Source: Primula veris (Eukaryota; Streptophyta; Magnoliopsida; Ericales; Primulaceae). Taken from it: a stretch of 64,000 nt of DNA. The stretch spans positions 7,503,314 to 7,567,313 of the forward strand of contig OY821740.1 of assembly GCA_963682055.1 (NCBI GenBank), read 5' to 3'. The position numbers and the translations under genes were made by a program. Within the stretch, counting starts at the first letter, position 1, and each line of letters opens with the position of its first letter. The notes beneath the pieces were generated by a model. That model saw only the letters and a program-made list of their open reading frames with translations. It was not told the origin of the DNA and ran no database searches. Positions 1 to 11,121 of this stretch are shown here, in pieces.

Positions 1-26
1 TCTTCACTCTTCGTCGTCGTCCCCAT
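1..26 (-). CDS. Start of ZPR1-like gene, copy A (partial, exits left edge)
   Basis: The reverse complement opens with ATG and encodes MGTTTKSE before the window ends. These first residues are identical to those of the complete exon copy at 968-1099, and the DNA upstream of both starts is also alike. The rest of this copy lies outside the window, so I cannot tell whether it is the working gene. It is the likelier one, because the other copy is followed by repeat DNA and not by further exons. Confidence 0.5.
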
Positions 27-967
27 TTTCTTTTTAGAGAAAAAAATAAAGAGTTTAAAGCAACTGCACGCAGAATGTAGACTAAGGTTTTGCTCACATT
101 TACTACGTTATAAATTAATAATATTCCTATTTAATTTTAAACAGACAATAACTTGTATTAAAATTGTCAGAATAAAATTTATTAAAAGTTGATGATATAG
201 TTCAAATGTTAAATTTTATGATTAGATTTACAAAAAAATATTTCGATAATGTTGATACAAGTTATAAGCCGGTCAAAATTGCACGTAGTTTCATAGTGGA
301 CAATTAAATGGGAACGGGTAATAATTAATACTTCAGCAAGTTATGCCTGTTTTGCAATTCTCGCCTTTGATATTTAATTACTTGCAATTTTACCCCCTTC
401 CATCTATACAACTTTTGCAATCAAGGCTCACTCGAACGAATGAAACTTTAAAATGATCTGAATTTTGCGAGGTGAATTGAGTTTTTTTACACCGTATTGT
501 TGCGTTTTTTTTTGTTTTACTACCCTTTATTATCAATTTTCCTATTTAGTATCCCGTATTTGTTTTTTTTTATTTATAGATATTGGATGTGAAACGAGAT
601 ATGGATGTAAAACCAACATAACACGAATGTTGTAAAAAAAACACGAAATACAAGATAGTGATTGGAAAACTAATAATGTAAGATGTTAATTAAGAAACAT
701 ACGACTATATAAGCTATAAAATTTAACATTTGAACTATACAATCAACTTTTAAAAATTTTCATTCCGACAATTTTGATACAAGTTATTGGTTGGTCAAAA
801 TTGCACGTAGTTTCGTAGTTGACAATTAAATGGGAACGGAAGAAGTATTTCTTTATAATAGCAAAATAGTAGGGTAATTGATTTCAATATAAACTTTTAA
901 TAACTTAACAAATACACATGCACATATATATACACACATATATAGAGAGAGAGTTAAATAAGCATAC

Positions 968-1099
968 GTTATCACCGCAACACATACAGTAACTTTCGAG
1001 CTGATAAGGAGGAGCATCTCCACCGTCAATTGAAATGGCTTCCACTACTGACCTCACATCGGATATATTACCCTCTTCACTCTTCGTCGTCGTCCCCAT
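968..1099 (-). CDS. ZPR1: First exon of ZPR1-like zinc-finger protein, copy B
   Basis: An ATG at 1099 opens 44 codons ending in a phase-0 splice donor (GTATGC, 962-967). The peptide contains SVVEAISIDGGDAPPYQLES followed by YCMCCGDN, which matches the N-terminal start of plant ZPR1 proteins, where a C-x2-C zinc ligand pair stands in a LCMRCGENG context. ZPR1 is known as an eEF1A-interacting zinc-finger protein with two zinc-finger/alpha-beta modules. Only the first ligand pair is encoded here. The following 960 bp hold no second exon: only AT-rich intron-like DNA and the start of another copy of the same exon at 1-26. It could be a stranded exon fragment, or an alternative first exon that splices past copy A. 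Family identity rests on this short stretch. Confidence 0.65.
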
Positions 1100-1939
1100 T
1101 TATTTCAGTACTCTCTTTATTTCTTTATCTCTCTATTTTCTTTTTCTTTTTCTTTTTAGAGAAAAAAATAAAGAGTTTAAAGTAACTGCGGAATGTAGAC
1201 TAGGGTTTTGCTCACATTTACTACGTTATAAATTAATAATATTCCTATTTAATTTTGAACTGCTAATAACTTATATCAAAATTGTCGGAATAAAATTTTT
1301 CAAAAGTTGATATAGTTCAAATGTTAAATTTTATGGAGATAATTAATGTTTACTATATTCAACTATCATGCGTTTTCGATTTAGTATACTGAATTAACAA
1401 ATTTACTGATTAGCGTACTGCACTAATGAAAACTTTCGATTTAGTATATTTCCGTCAAATTATCTAATAAAAATTAGTAAATTACAAAATTACCCTTATG
1501 AAACTTAAATTAGTTTTGATTTAGTGTATTTTACTAATATATTTTTTCAATTTTGTACACTATTTTTTTCTATCAACTTCACACTTATTCATTATTAATG
1601 AAGTAGTCCTTGTAGTTTATGAATACAATCAATCTGATACTTATAATCTCAAAAGGCACCAAATTTTAAATAAAAGAAAGTGTAAAAAATAATATGTATG
1701 ACTAATAACTTACACTACAAATAATAAGTATTTTTATTTGGTACATTTCTTCATGTATAGAAAATAAAAACTATAGCACATTTTTTTCTCATTAAAATTT
1801 AAATTGTTATAACAAAAAAAAAAATCTATGTTTAGAAATTATAACTTAAATACTACTCATCGGTAGAAATGCTTAAAAAAAAATTTTAGCTGAACTATAT
1901 GCATACTCACTTTTATTCAACTATATTTACTTTCGACTG

Positions 1940-2470
1940 AATTGTATATTTTTTAAAAAGTTTATGATTTTTTCATTTTTTTTATAATTCTTTTTTTTTT
2001 TGTGATTTTTTATAATTTTTATAACTTTTTATGATTTTTGTTATTTTTTTTATAATGTTTTGTGAATTTTTGTGATTTTTGTGATTTTTTTTTTATTTTT
2101 TTTTATTTCTATATAATTTTTTTTTTTTTTTTTTTCATTTTTTTTTTTTTTTGATTTTTCGAAATTTTTTTATAATTTTTTGTGATTTTTTATAAGTTTT
2201 TGTTATTTTTTATATTTTTTTTAATTTTTCGGTATAAAAAGTGTTATATTGACAAAAAAAATTATATATTTTTTTTGTAATTTTTTAAAAAGTTTGTGAT
2301 TTTTTTTTCATTTTTTGTGATTTTTTGTAATTTTTATAATTTTTTTTGTGATTTTTGTGATTTTTGTATTTTTTAATAATTTTTTGTGATTTTTGATAAT
2401 GTTTTATAATTTTTGGTGATTTTTTATAATTTTTTTATAAATTTTTTTGATTTTTTATGATTTTTTATAA
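1940..2470. repeat. T-rich low-complexity tract
   Basis: About 530 bp made of irregular iterations of TGATTTTT, TATAATTTTT and pure T runs, inside the Mutator-like element. No coding potential. It looks like slippage-driven expansion. Confidence 0.8.
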
Positions 2471-2649
2471 TTCTGAACAAATTTACATCCCAATTATAAT
2501 ACATTTGAAAATGTAAAGACCAAAATGAAACAAACATAAAATTTGAATTTTCCAAAATTTACGAAATCAGTCCCAAAGTGTATATATACACATCTATATA
2601 CAGATAGAGTATATATATACATATAACGCTATAATTAGAATGAAAGTAT

Positions 2650-2712
2650 TGCTGACCAAGTGGTTAAAATCCTTCCCCTTTGACATGGGTTCGAGTCCTT
2701 GGGCTGCTGTTT
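2650..2712 (+). other. tRNA-like block with Pol III boxes
   Basis: TGACCAAGTGG (2653-2663) fits a tRNA A box and GGTTCGAGTCC (2688-2698) is a perfect B box. A run of eight Ts follows within about 15 bp, as a Pol III terminator would. Box spacing is tRNA-like, but the acceptor and anticodon arms do not form convincingly. It is a degraded tRNA or the head of a tRNA-derived SINE, carried within the Mutator-like element. Confidence 0.5.
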
Positions 2713-3450
2713 TTTTTGTTTTAGTATTTTATTTATTTATTTAATTTAGTAGGTAAAAAGTCCATTTTGCCCTTCAACTTAACGGAAAATGTTAGCTGAC
2801 GTCACTATTTAACGGTCAATTTGGACGGAAATATACTAAATTGAAAGTTTTCATTAGTCCAGTACGCTAATCAGTAAATTTGTTAGTTCAGTATACTAAA
2901 TCGAAAACGCATGATAGTTGAATATAGTAAACATTAATTATCTCAATTTTATAATTAGATTTAAAAAAAATCATTTCGATAATGTTGATACAAGTTATAA
3001 GCCGGTCAAAATTACACGTAGTTTCATAGTGGACAATTAGATGAGAACGGGTAATAATTAATACTTCAGAAAGTTATGCCTGTTTTGTAGTTCTCGCCTT
3101 TGATATTTAATTACTTGCAATTTTACCCCCTTCCATTTGTACAACTTTTGCAATCAACGCTCACTCGAACGAATGAAACTTTAAAAGGATCTGAATTTTG
3201 CGAGGTGAATTGAGTTATTTTACACCGTCTTGTTGCGTTTTTTCTTGTTTTACTACCCTTTATTATCAATTTTCCTATTTAGTATCCCGTATTTGTTTTT
3301 TTTATTTATAGATATTGGATGTGAAACGAGATATGAATGTGAAACCAACATAACACGAATGTTGTAAAAAAAAACACAAAATACAGGAGAGTGATTGGAA
3401 AACTAATAATGTAAGATGCTAATTAAGAAACATACGACTATATAGGTATA

Positions 3451-4045
3451 AAATTACTAAAAACCCGACTTTTAAGCTTGGTGGTCTATTTTATGTAATA
3501 CTAGTATCTTTTATAGGTCCATGAACTTCTTTGCTTAATGTACTACTACATTAATGGATTTTTGACAAAATTATGTATGGAAACAGCGTGTCCAAGAAAA
3601 GCCCTGAATCACAAACTTATTCCATTTTGGATTGTTTACAACTCAAAATCGGTGTTCAAGTAGGAAAACCTGACTAAAAAAAGTGGACCGAGCCAATAAG
3701 ACTATAATGTTTTAAATTTAGGAGGTCCTCACTAAGGTTCGATGATCTATTTCTGTTTTCTTATTCGGTGGCCTCACTAGTTTTTAGTCTGTCTCCCGAC
3801 CACTGAATATCTACTAGTTGAAGATATGTGCTTAAATGTTGAAGTTTTAGATGTATGGTAAGGACTGCATAGGCAAGATTTGAACTCGCAAGGTAAAAAT
3901 TATGTAGTATACTATTACAAAGGCGGAATATAACAAACCAACATACCATTGTTGAATCTGTTAAACCTGGACGTAAGCGATGACTATGATCACCATGGCC
4001 ATTGAAAAGAAACCTAATTTACAAAAGCTTACAGGGAAATAAATA
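3451..4045. other. Downstream spacer of NUFIP-like gene
   Basis: AT-rich non-coding DNA between the ZPR1-like duplication and the NUFIP-like stop codon. It should include the 3' untranslated region of the minus-strand gene. No repeat or RNA gene recognised. Confidence 0.5.
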
Positions 4046-7000
4046 CTATTCACAAATTTCCCCCTCTTCTTCCTCATTACCCTTGTCCACTTCAACAATG
4101 CAATTTAAGCTGCTTGAATGAGCTGCTTTATTATCAAGTACCACCCTTGATCTATTATCATCAACATGATCATCTTTGTCCTCGGCACTATCATTGCCAT
4201 CAACACCATTCGATTCCGTTAAGACTTCTCTATCTTTAATATCTGAAATATCATTTTCCAGAATGGGTTTTTGTTCAACTACCTCGCCTTCTTTAACCAT
4301 CACCAGAGGAAAACTTAAAGGTGTCTGAGGATAATCTTTGAGAAACGAGTTCATTACAAAAAATCTGAAAACCTGCAAAAGACGAGCTTTATCTCTCCTA
4401 ATATCTGCACCCAGAAGCTTTTGTAAAAGTGTAGGCTCCCTTTTGTTGGGAGGGGGTTGTCTGTTTTGCTTGTGCATGTTATCGGATTCGTTATCTTCGG
4501 ATCTTTGCTTCTTTCCAAAACGGTCGTTTTGGCGAGATCTTCCCCTTTTATTGAACTTGTTTTTCTGGAATTTCTCTCTTTTACCGAATGCTTTTGTATT
4601 ATCTTCTTTTCCATTCGGTTGTTTCTCCGAGTCATAAAGATAATGGGATGGGATTTCGGCAACTTCACAGCCTAGTTTGGCCTGTTTCTCCAGTATATCT
4701 TTTAGTTGCTGCAAATAAAATTTTAACATTACAAAAGCCACCAAACAAAAACAGGATAGGTCCTTGTCCCTTTCCAATTTTTTTAGTTTTTATCTACGCT
4801 ATATTTATTTTTGACATTACAAAAGCCGCCAAACAAAAACTAGATGCTTTTGGACACTCCATTCTTTTCCAAGTCATTTACAATCGGACTAACACCCCAT
4901 CCAATACTTTTTTGTAGTTTCTTAGAACAAGAATGTCCAAATGTACTTCCTCAATAAACGATTTTGGGACGTATCTTCTTAACGTATTACTTGCACTTTT
5001 TAAATCTCAAAATCAGAAACAATGTGTTCCTTGAAAAAAAATGCAGACTTAATGTTCTCTTGCCTTTCCTTACTTCTGTAAGTTCCATAAGCACCCTTAC
5101 TTGTTAAGACTTAAAATTCAATAAATATTTTTTTATTGAAAATCAATACCTCCCGTCGCAACTTGGCAATCCTCTCATTTTCCTCTGATCGTGCCAAAAT
5201 TTCTCCTTGCTTCTGTAAATAATACAAAAGCTTCAGATACAACAGTTCCAACACTGAATTACCAACAGCTCCTTTACAAAGCAAACTACAGAACCTTTTG
5301 TAGATTGGCGCTCGATGGGAAGTTCTTTTTACGTTCTTCACGCCATTGTCGGATTTCGTGCTCAGTGTAATTCAAAGAAAGATTTCTTTGCAAAGAGGAC
5401 ATAAAAGAGGATCAGAAAGAGGTGGAAATTACTTAATAACGGGAAAAGGAACGACAGTAACGAAATAGTAATATTCAGGTGAATCTTACTTCTTAGATCG
5501 AACCGGAGTTTCGTTAAGAGAACTTGCAAAGTTGGGTTTTTGCCCAGCTTGACCTTGATGTCCTATGTAATAAAATAAATTATTCCTATGAGCACCAGTT
5601 TGATGATAAAGGTCCTAAAAAAGCAGTACCAGTTGGAAGTCGTACATAGAAAATTCACCAAAGATTAAATGAAAATCCAAACAAGATAACAGAGCGGAAG
5701 AAACATAAACCAAGAATTCATATAACAAAAATGAGAAAAAAATACAACTCTTATCACAGAGCAAGAAAGAAAGAACTTTCTATCATATAGTGTGATGAAT
5801 TCTTTATGCCTTTCATAAACTGTTCTCATCATCCTATATAACAAATAGAACCTGCATTTCACTCTTTTCTTTGGGTCCTCCCTAGCCTAGTTATCCAATA
5901 AATGTGTCGCCAAACCAACATAAATCAATATTCAATTGTGTCCAAAAAGATATAAAACAGACTCCACAAAATAATAGATCCCAGTGAAGAAGTATAATGC
6001 TCCACCAATTACCAATTAGCCATTTTGTCGGCTTCAAAAACATCAATCATGTAATATCTGATCACCCCAACTTAACCTCCCAGTCCCTAGAAACGCAGTA
6101 TAAAGAAAAGAACACCATTATAAATGGCACAAGCTAAAAAGACAATTACAATTGGAAAGACATCTAATATCCCAACGGCAAAACCAAACAGACCACTGGA
6201 TTTCATTATTTTGTCTTTTTTTTTTCATTTTAAGGATGTGTATCTGTTCGCATATGGCGGTGGGTGACAAAACAAAAGAAAACATACACAACATCACAAG
6301 AAAGTAAACAAAGTATACTCTCCACTCCTTAGGAATATCAAACACTAAATTTGGGAAAATAAGATAAATGACAAATTCAACAAATTATAGGAGCTTTTAC
6401 AGAAGAAACTACACTGTTCACTGAGAAAGTACATGAAATGTAGATCTGATAAAAGAAATTAAAAGGAAATCACACTTGACAAAAGAAATTATAAAAATTT
6501 CAAAACGGCCAACATGTTTCCCTTTAACTCAGTGGAAAAGGAAGTAGAGTAGCAGATTGATTCAGATAACAAATATACACCATAATATACATAGCAACAT
6601 ACACGCAAGTTTATGGACCAAGCAGATAGGGCATGAACACACAATCAAAAACAACTATTCAGCATCCCACAAACAACATATAATCAAAGACAAAATCCAC
6701 TAGAAACAAAGTTGGAGCATGATAAAGGACCAACCTTTTACTTCTTGTTTAAAGTTAGATCTGACCATTGCTTTTCCGTTTTTCATGTGGTTGTTTTTCT
6801 GGAATCTGCACTAGGAAATTAAGAAAATCAATTTAATTTAAATATTAAAAGCATAAGCAGATTGAGGCTATGTAAAAAACCCACCCCTTTTGCAACCCAT
6901 CTCTTTTGTTATTTACTGTAAAATTTGGATTCTGATGATTTTTCCACTTTCCCTGCGGACTGGTCATCCCATTATCATTCGCATGGTTTCCCTGCAAAGG

Positions 7001-10000
7001 ATATTAGACACATTTCATATAGCCATCACAAACATTATGGGGTTACAAAATACAGATGTAATTTTGTAGGGGAAACTTCTGAATTGATTTTTCAAAAGGC
7101 AATACGAAAAAATAGCCTTGTAACTTGTGGGGTCGCGGCAACTCCTTGCTCCTATTATGCTCCACCCATGGCCATGTATCAAATAATGGTACTAAAAGAG
7201 AGAGAAAAAGGTGCTTTTGCTACTGACATAACCAAAAACGTAGTCCTTTGGTTCTAAAATTACTAACAACTTGTTGACATCAAGAGAAAAAGGCATGGAT
7301 TTGACAAGAAAATACTGAAAGTGCTGTACCAATATTTGCAAAGATGATTAAAGCAGAAGATCAGACTCTATCAAAAAACAATTAGTAAAGACATACCTGT
7401 GATACATTAGGTACAAGTGGACGAACACTGTTTTGTGCTTGCTGATGTGGCAGTAACTGAAGATTAGGCTGTCCCATTGCCACTTGAGCACCATTATTAA
7501 CCAAATTCGACAAAGTTTGGCCATTAGGCTGCATCGGCATATTATTTGGTACCATGCCAAATTGTGTATTTTGAACAAAATTGGGATTTTGAGGGCCCAT
7601 AACCTGAGGAAATTGATTTGGGAAGACAGGCCTTTGCACAAGCTGGTTCATATTTTGCATTGGGAACCCCGTATTTTGGTTCATTGGAAAGTTATTCATA
7701 AAGTTGGGAGCAAAGAATTGGTTAAAAGGTTGATTCGTATTCATTTGCACCATAAATCCATTCTGAGGATTCACCAGCATAGGCACCAACATAGGGGTAC
7801 TAAAATTATTATTATTGAAAAGCATTTGTGTTTGAGGATTGAGCATTTGCATTTGAGGATTGAGCATTCCCATCTGAGACTGCATTTGAGGATTTGGAAT
7901 CAAGTTTTGTTGATTTCCATGGAAATTAGGAGGAACCTGGTTAATGTATATAACACAATAACAAGTTAGATTACTAAAGCAAGCGTAAGCTTAGCTAAGC
8001 TATTAAATTCAATGAGAAGGCTTCAACTAGCAAGCTTGGCTCAACTCATTTAATATATATTTTCCTTCCTTAACTACATCCCTAAATCATATATAGTGCA
8101 TAGTAATGTTATCCGTACTTTATCCTCTGTATAAATAGGATTAGCAAGCTTGTATCAGCTAGTGAAAATTACATAAAGGAGAAGTACGAATAACCATTAT
8201 GCATTACATATGTTTGGCAAATCAGACCCATAATTTATATTCTGCAAAGACCACTGTAAACCATCCAACTTTGCGATAAAGTCTCTTTTTTAACTTTGAA
8301 AGATCAAAACATTACTCAACAACCATGACCCATTTAGGTTGAATTATTTTCAGTAATAACTTCGTAATCTACACACCACAAGAAAACATTTTATGGAAGT
8401 CAGTTAGCTTAGAGCATGAAACAGCATCTATTTAGGAAAAAGAGAAACAGCTATTTAGAGCAATAACCAACAATTCGACTCTAGTTGTTTAAAAAAGGGC
8501 ATACCTCTTGAGAAAACGCAATATATATAATCTGAAACGGACCAAGGTTGTGAAATGGTCAATTGCAAAAGTCAGATAATAATTAGTAAACGATGAACGG
8601 TTTTAAAAGACCTGGGTTTTTAGCAATTTTGTACCTTGTATTGTTGAGTGTTTTTCGCGAGTACCTTACATTGTTAGTTTTTCCAAATTGATATTAGAGG
8701 GTAGTAAACAAGAAAAACGCAACAACACGGGGTACAAAAACCCAATTAACCCAAAAGACACGTAACATTCTGGCTGCCCCCACTTTATCCTTACATAAAT
8801 ATCAAAATCAAGCGATAGTAAGTGACCTGTTGAGCATTAAGGGGTCCGTTTTGTTGTTGCATTGGGATATTTGGACCATTGAACGAATTAGCGGCTTGAG
8901 GGTTAATCATCCCCATCTGAGGCTGAACTTGCGGGGTCGGGAATAAGTTTGGGGGTTTTGCTTGATTGTTATTCGAATTTACCTGCTTAATAAATAAAAT
9001 AAATGATGATTGTAAGGTAATGGGTTAAAAGTCTGAAAGTATACAAATACAGATATCTAAGTTAAAAACCAAGACTAAAATGAAGTAGCATCATTGAGCA
9101 TCTGTACCTATTTTTAAAAGAGATTTTAACGATGAGTTTCTGATAACTAAGTCTCAACATATGTATCTAAATGATCATTTTTCCAATCAGTAAACAATTA
9201 ACGGTTTAGAAAGACACGTTACCCTGTGGTTACTCATACTTTATTCTTATATAAATATCCAAATAAAGCAATAGTAAGTAACCTGTTGGGGTCCATTTTG
9301 TTGCTGCATTGGGATGTTGGGACCATTAAATGGATTAGCGGCTTGAGGATTAACCATCCCCATCTGAGGCTGACCTTGCGGGTTCGGGAATAAGTTTGGG
9401 GGTTTTGCTTGATTGTTATTCGGATTTACCTGCTTCAAAAAAATAATAAATGATAATAAAGTGTATAATTTGTAAGGTAATTGGTTAAAAGTCTGAAAGT
9501 ATCCAAATACAAACATCGAATGTTACACTGCATGTTTGGCAACAACTTTTTCTCTTAGCTTTTTTAGCTTATTGATTAAAAAAATCCATGGATGTTTGCC
9601 ATGTTAGCTTTTTTAGCTTTTAAAAGGTTAGCTTTTTGGTCAGAAAAGCTGAAAAGGCTCTAAGTGAGAGGAGCTAAAAAATTGCGGATTTTTTTGGCTT
9701 TTACACATTAAATTATCCAAAAATAAAAACTGTCTAATAGAATGTGTTTGTATATCTACAACTAACTTATAAGTTAAAATAGGTGGCCAGCGACTTACCA
9801 AAAAAATTAAGTTATAACTCACTTATAAGTTAAAAGTAAGAAAGTTACGGTGGTGCCAAACATTGCAGCTTTTTTAAGTAAGTTTTTTTCTCATTGCTTA
9901 AAACTTTCTAATAGAACGTGTTTGTGTATCTACAACTCGCTTCTAAGTTAAAACAGGTGGCCAATGATCAATCGATAAAAATACTTTATAAGTTACAGTG

Positions 10001-10390
10001 GTGCCAAACACTGTATTGCAGCTTTTTTTAAGCAAGTTTTTTTCTCGTTGCTTTTAAAAGCGTCTTTTTTACCAAAAAAATCTGATGCCAAAGGCAGGGG
10101 CCAAGCGAGGAATGGTTCGTAGGGGTGCCAAATTTACATAAACTATTAAATTTAGTGAAATAAAAAAATGAGGGGTGCCAAGTTATCGTTTTTAACATAG
10201 TTTCGTGAAAATACATGTTCAAAAATTTTAAAAAAAAATCACAAATTTGGGAATTATAACGAGGCAATAAACAATATGTATGTAACTAAATAGTTTAAAA
10301 ATGCAGGTTGAGGAGAGAGACCTGTGGTGACGTGGCAGGTGGACCATTGGTAACGGGACGAAAGGGGCGTGGGTTTATTTGAGAAGTCAT
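4046..10390 (-). CDS. NUFIP: NUFIP1-like box C/D snoRNP assembly factor
   Basis: Ten coding exons join in phase to about 659 residues: 10322-10390, 9283-9429, 8827-8982, 7397-7936, 6885-6991, 6735-6805, 5490-5562, 5295-5385, 5150-5212, 4046-4708. The N-terminal part is Asn/Gln/Pro/Met-rich (exons 2-4). The conserved plant NUFIP1 block follows: SLNYTEHEIRQWREERKKNF, then LRREQLKDILEKQAKLG. Near the C-terminus is KREPTLLQKLLGADIRRDKA, the other family signature, followed by an acidic tail ending EEEEGEICE. NUFIP1 proteins help assemble box C/D snoRNPs in the nucleus, with the R2TP chaperone system in yeast and animals; a plant orthologue is known. It is longer than I would expect because exons 2 and 3 are tandem duplicates (PPNLFP, QPQMGM, IPMQQQNGP in both). 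The start is the first ATG of an exon ending in a clean donor. Confidence 0.9.
8545..9520 (-). repeat. Tandem duplication containing NUFIP exons 2 and 3
   Basis: The block around exon 2 (about 9170-9515) and that around exon 3 (about 8545-9055, with an insertion) are clearly homologous in exon and flanking intron. Exon 2 encodes 49 residues and exon 3 encodes 52. They differ by a few substitutions and three extra codons before the donor in exon 3. Both are phase 0-0, so duplication or skipping keeps the frame. Confidence 0.85.
8612..8752. mobile_element. Small MITE (~141 bp) in NUFIP intron 3
   Basis: It is bounded by AAAAGAC on both sides (8605-8611 and 8753-8759), and the duplicated intron segment near 9205-9220 keeps the empty site. 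The right half, read in reverse, matches the T-rich block at 476-560 and 3208-3290, so this is a dispersed family. Ends carry short imperfect inverted repeats (CTGGGTTTTT and AATTAACCC). Confidence 0.65.
9522..10080. repeat. hAT-like inverted-repeat debris in NUFIP intron 1
   Basis: The left end reads CACTGCATGTTTGGCA. Right-hand counterparts GTGCCAAACATTGCAG (about 9853) and GTGCCAAACACTG (about 10005) suggest hAT-type termini with two successive right ends. An internal block of about 180 bp is duplicated (from about 9731 and about 9907). No coding capacity. Confidence 0.5.
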
Positions 10391-11121
10391 TTAAAAAGTA
10401 TGAGAAAATGTTTTTGCAGAGAGAGAGAGAGATATTATGTCTTCGTCTAGGGTTTTAAGTTTTTAACAGTAAAAAAGGAGTGGTTTAGTTTCACACCAAA
10501 AAGTGGGCTCTTTTGCAATTATTATCGCCTTCGAAGTCAAATGGGAAAGTTTAGGCGAAAGACGAGAGTTAAAAAAGACGCGTCTTCGCGGCTATCGGAG
10601 AAGGGTAGGAATTTAGGTAAAATTTTGGTCAACGACAGTTCAAAGCGAATTAAACGTAGTTAGGTTTAATTAGGCGTAACCAGACGGACGGATTAGGCGC
10701 ATTTAGACATTTAAGTTTTTAAAAAAGGTAAAAAACTAAATCAAAATTGGAAAAAAAAACAAAAAACCGAACCAAACGCGCACTTAAAGGCTTGTTAAGT
10801 TGTTATGCCTATTTCCATTATAATCTGATCTAAATTAAGTATCGATATATGACAGGTTCTTCAATTCATGAGTCAGTTTAAACACCGAGACGTAATTAAA
10901 TTAGTATGTAAAAGGGCCCTTACTGCCCGCATACCGCCTTAGGACTCTTATAACAGTGGCCGACGATCTCGACAACAAAACAAAGCACAGTACCTAATAG
11001 AACTTCACTTCAAAAGTCTAAACATTACTCTCTCTCTCTCTCTCTCTCTCTACAAACTCCAAAAGCTAACTCATCATATTTAACATTTTTTTTTTATTTA
11101 AACGAACAATAAACCGATAAT
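10391..11121. promoter_or_regulatory. Divergent promoter between NUFIP-like gene and VPS36
   Basis: The two start codons are about 730 bp apart on opposite strands. On the NUFIP side are a telo-box (AAACCCTA, inverse of 10448-10455), a site II-like TGGGCT (10504-10509) and a GA/CT tract (10420-10432) in the likely leader. On the VPS36 side a TC repeat runs about 11030-11051. Telo-box plus site II pairs are known from promoters of plant ribosome-biogenesis genes, which suits a snoRNP factor. TATA boxes are not obvious. Confidence 0.55.

Larger units (their letters stand above)
1336..2944. mobile_element. Mutator-like non-autonomous element with ~120-bp terminal inverted repeats
   Basis: The left end starts GAGATAATTAATGTTTAC and the right end is its near-perfect inverse; the match runs about 120 bp on each side (1336-1459 and 2820-2944). 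The flanks are AATTTTATG (1327-1335) and AATTTTATA (2945-2953), a 9-bp target duplication with one mismatch. The uninterrupted site survives in the sister duplication at about 208-222. Long inverted repeats plus a 9-bp duplication are the hallmark of Mutator-like elements. No transposase reading frame is present. The interior is a T-rich low-complexity tract (1940-2470) and a tRNA-like block. Confidence 0.8.
1..3450. repeat. Tandem segmental duplication of ZPR1-like 5' region
   Basis: The segment 1-735 (exon start, leader, promoter-side DNA) is repeated at about 1076-3450. Shared blocks include the leader around 45-190 versus 1155-1335, the block at 237-330 versus 2960-3050, and the T-rich block at 470-690 versus 3205-3420. 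In the right-hand copy the homology is interrupted by the element at 1336-2944. A further partial copy of the 237-300 block sits at 750-840, and 716-770 is an inverted match to 1270-1335. Order and orientation are seen directly; tandem duplication is the inferred mechanism. Confidence 0.75.

Noticed and set aside
905..967. Extension of the ZPR1-like exon to the full open frame (VCLFNSLSIYVCIYMCM...)
   Set aside because: The frame after 968 runs into a GTATGC donor and dinucleotide-rich intron-like DNA; it is not conserved protein.
7484..7969. 161-codon plus-strand open frame rich in His, Ile and Arg
   Set aside because: It is the antisense of NUFIP exon 4; the Asn/Gln/Met-rich minus frame fits the splice sites and the gene.
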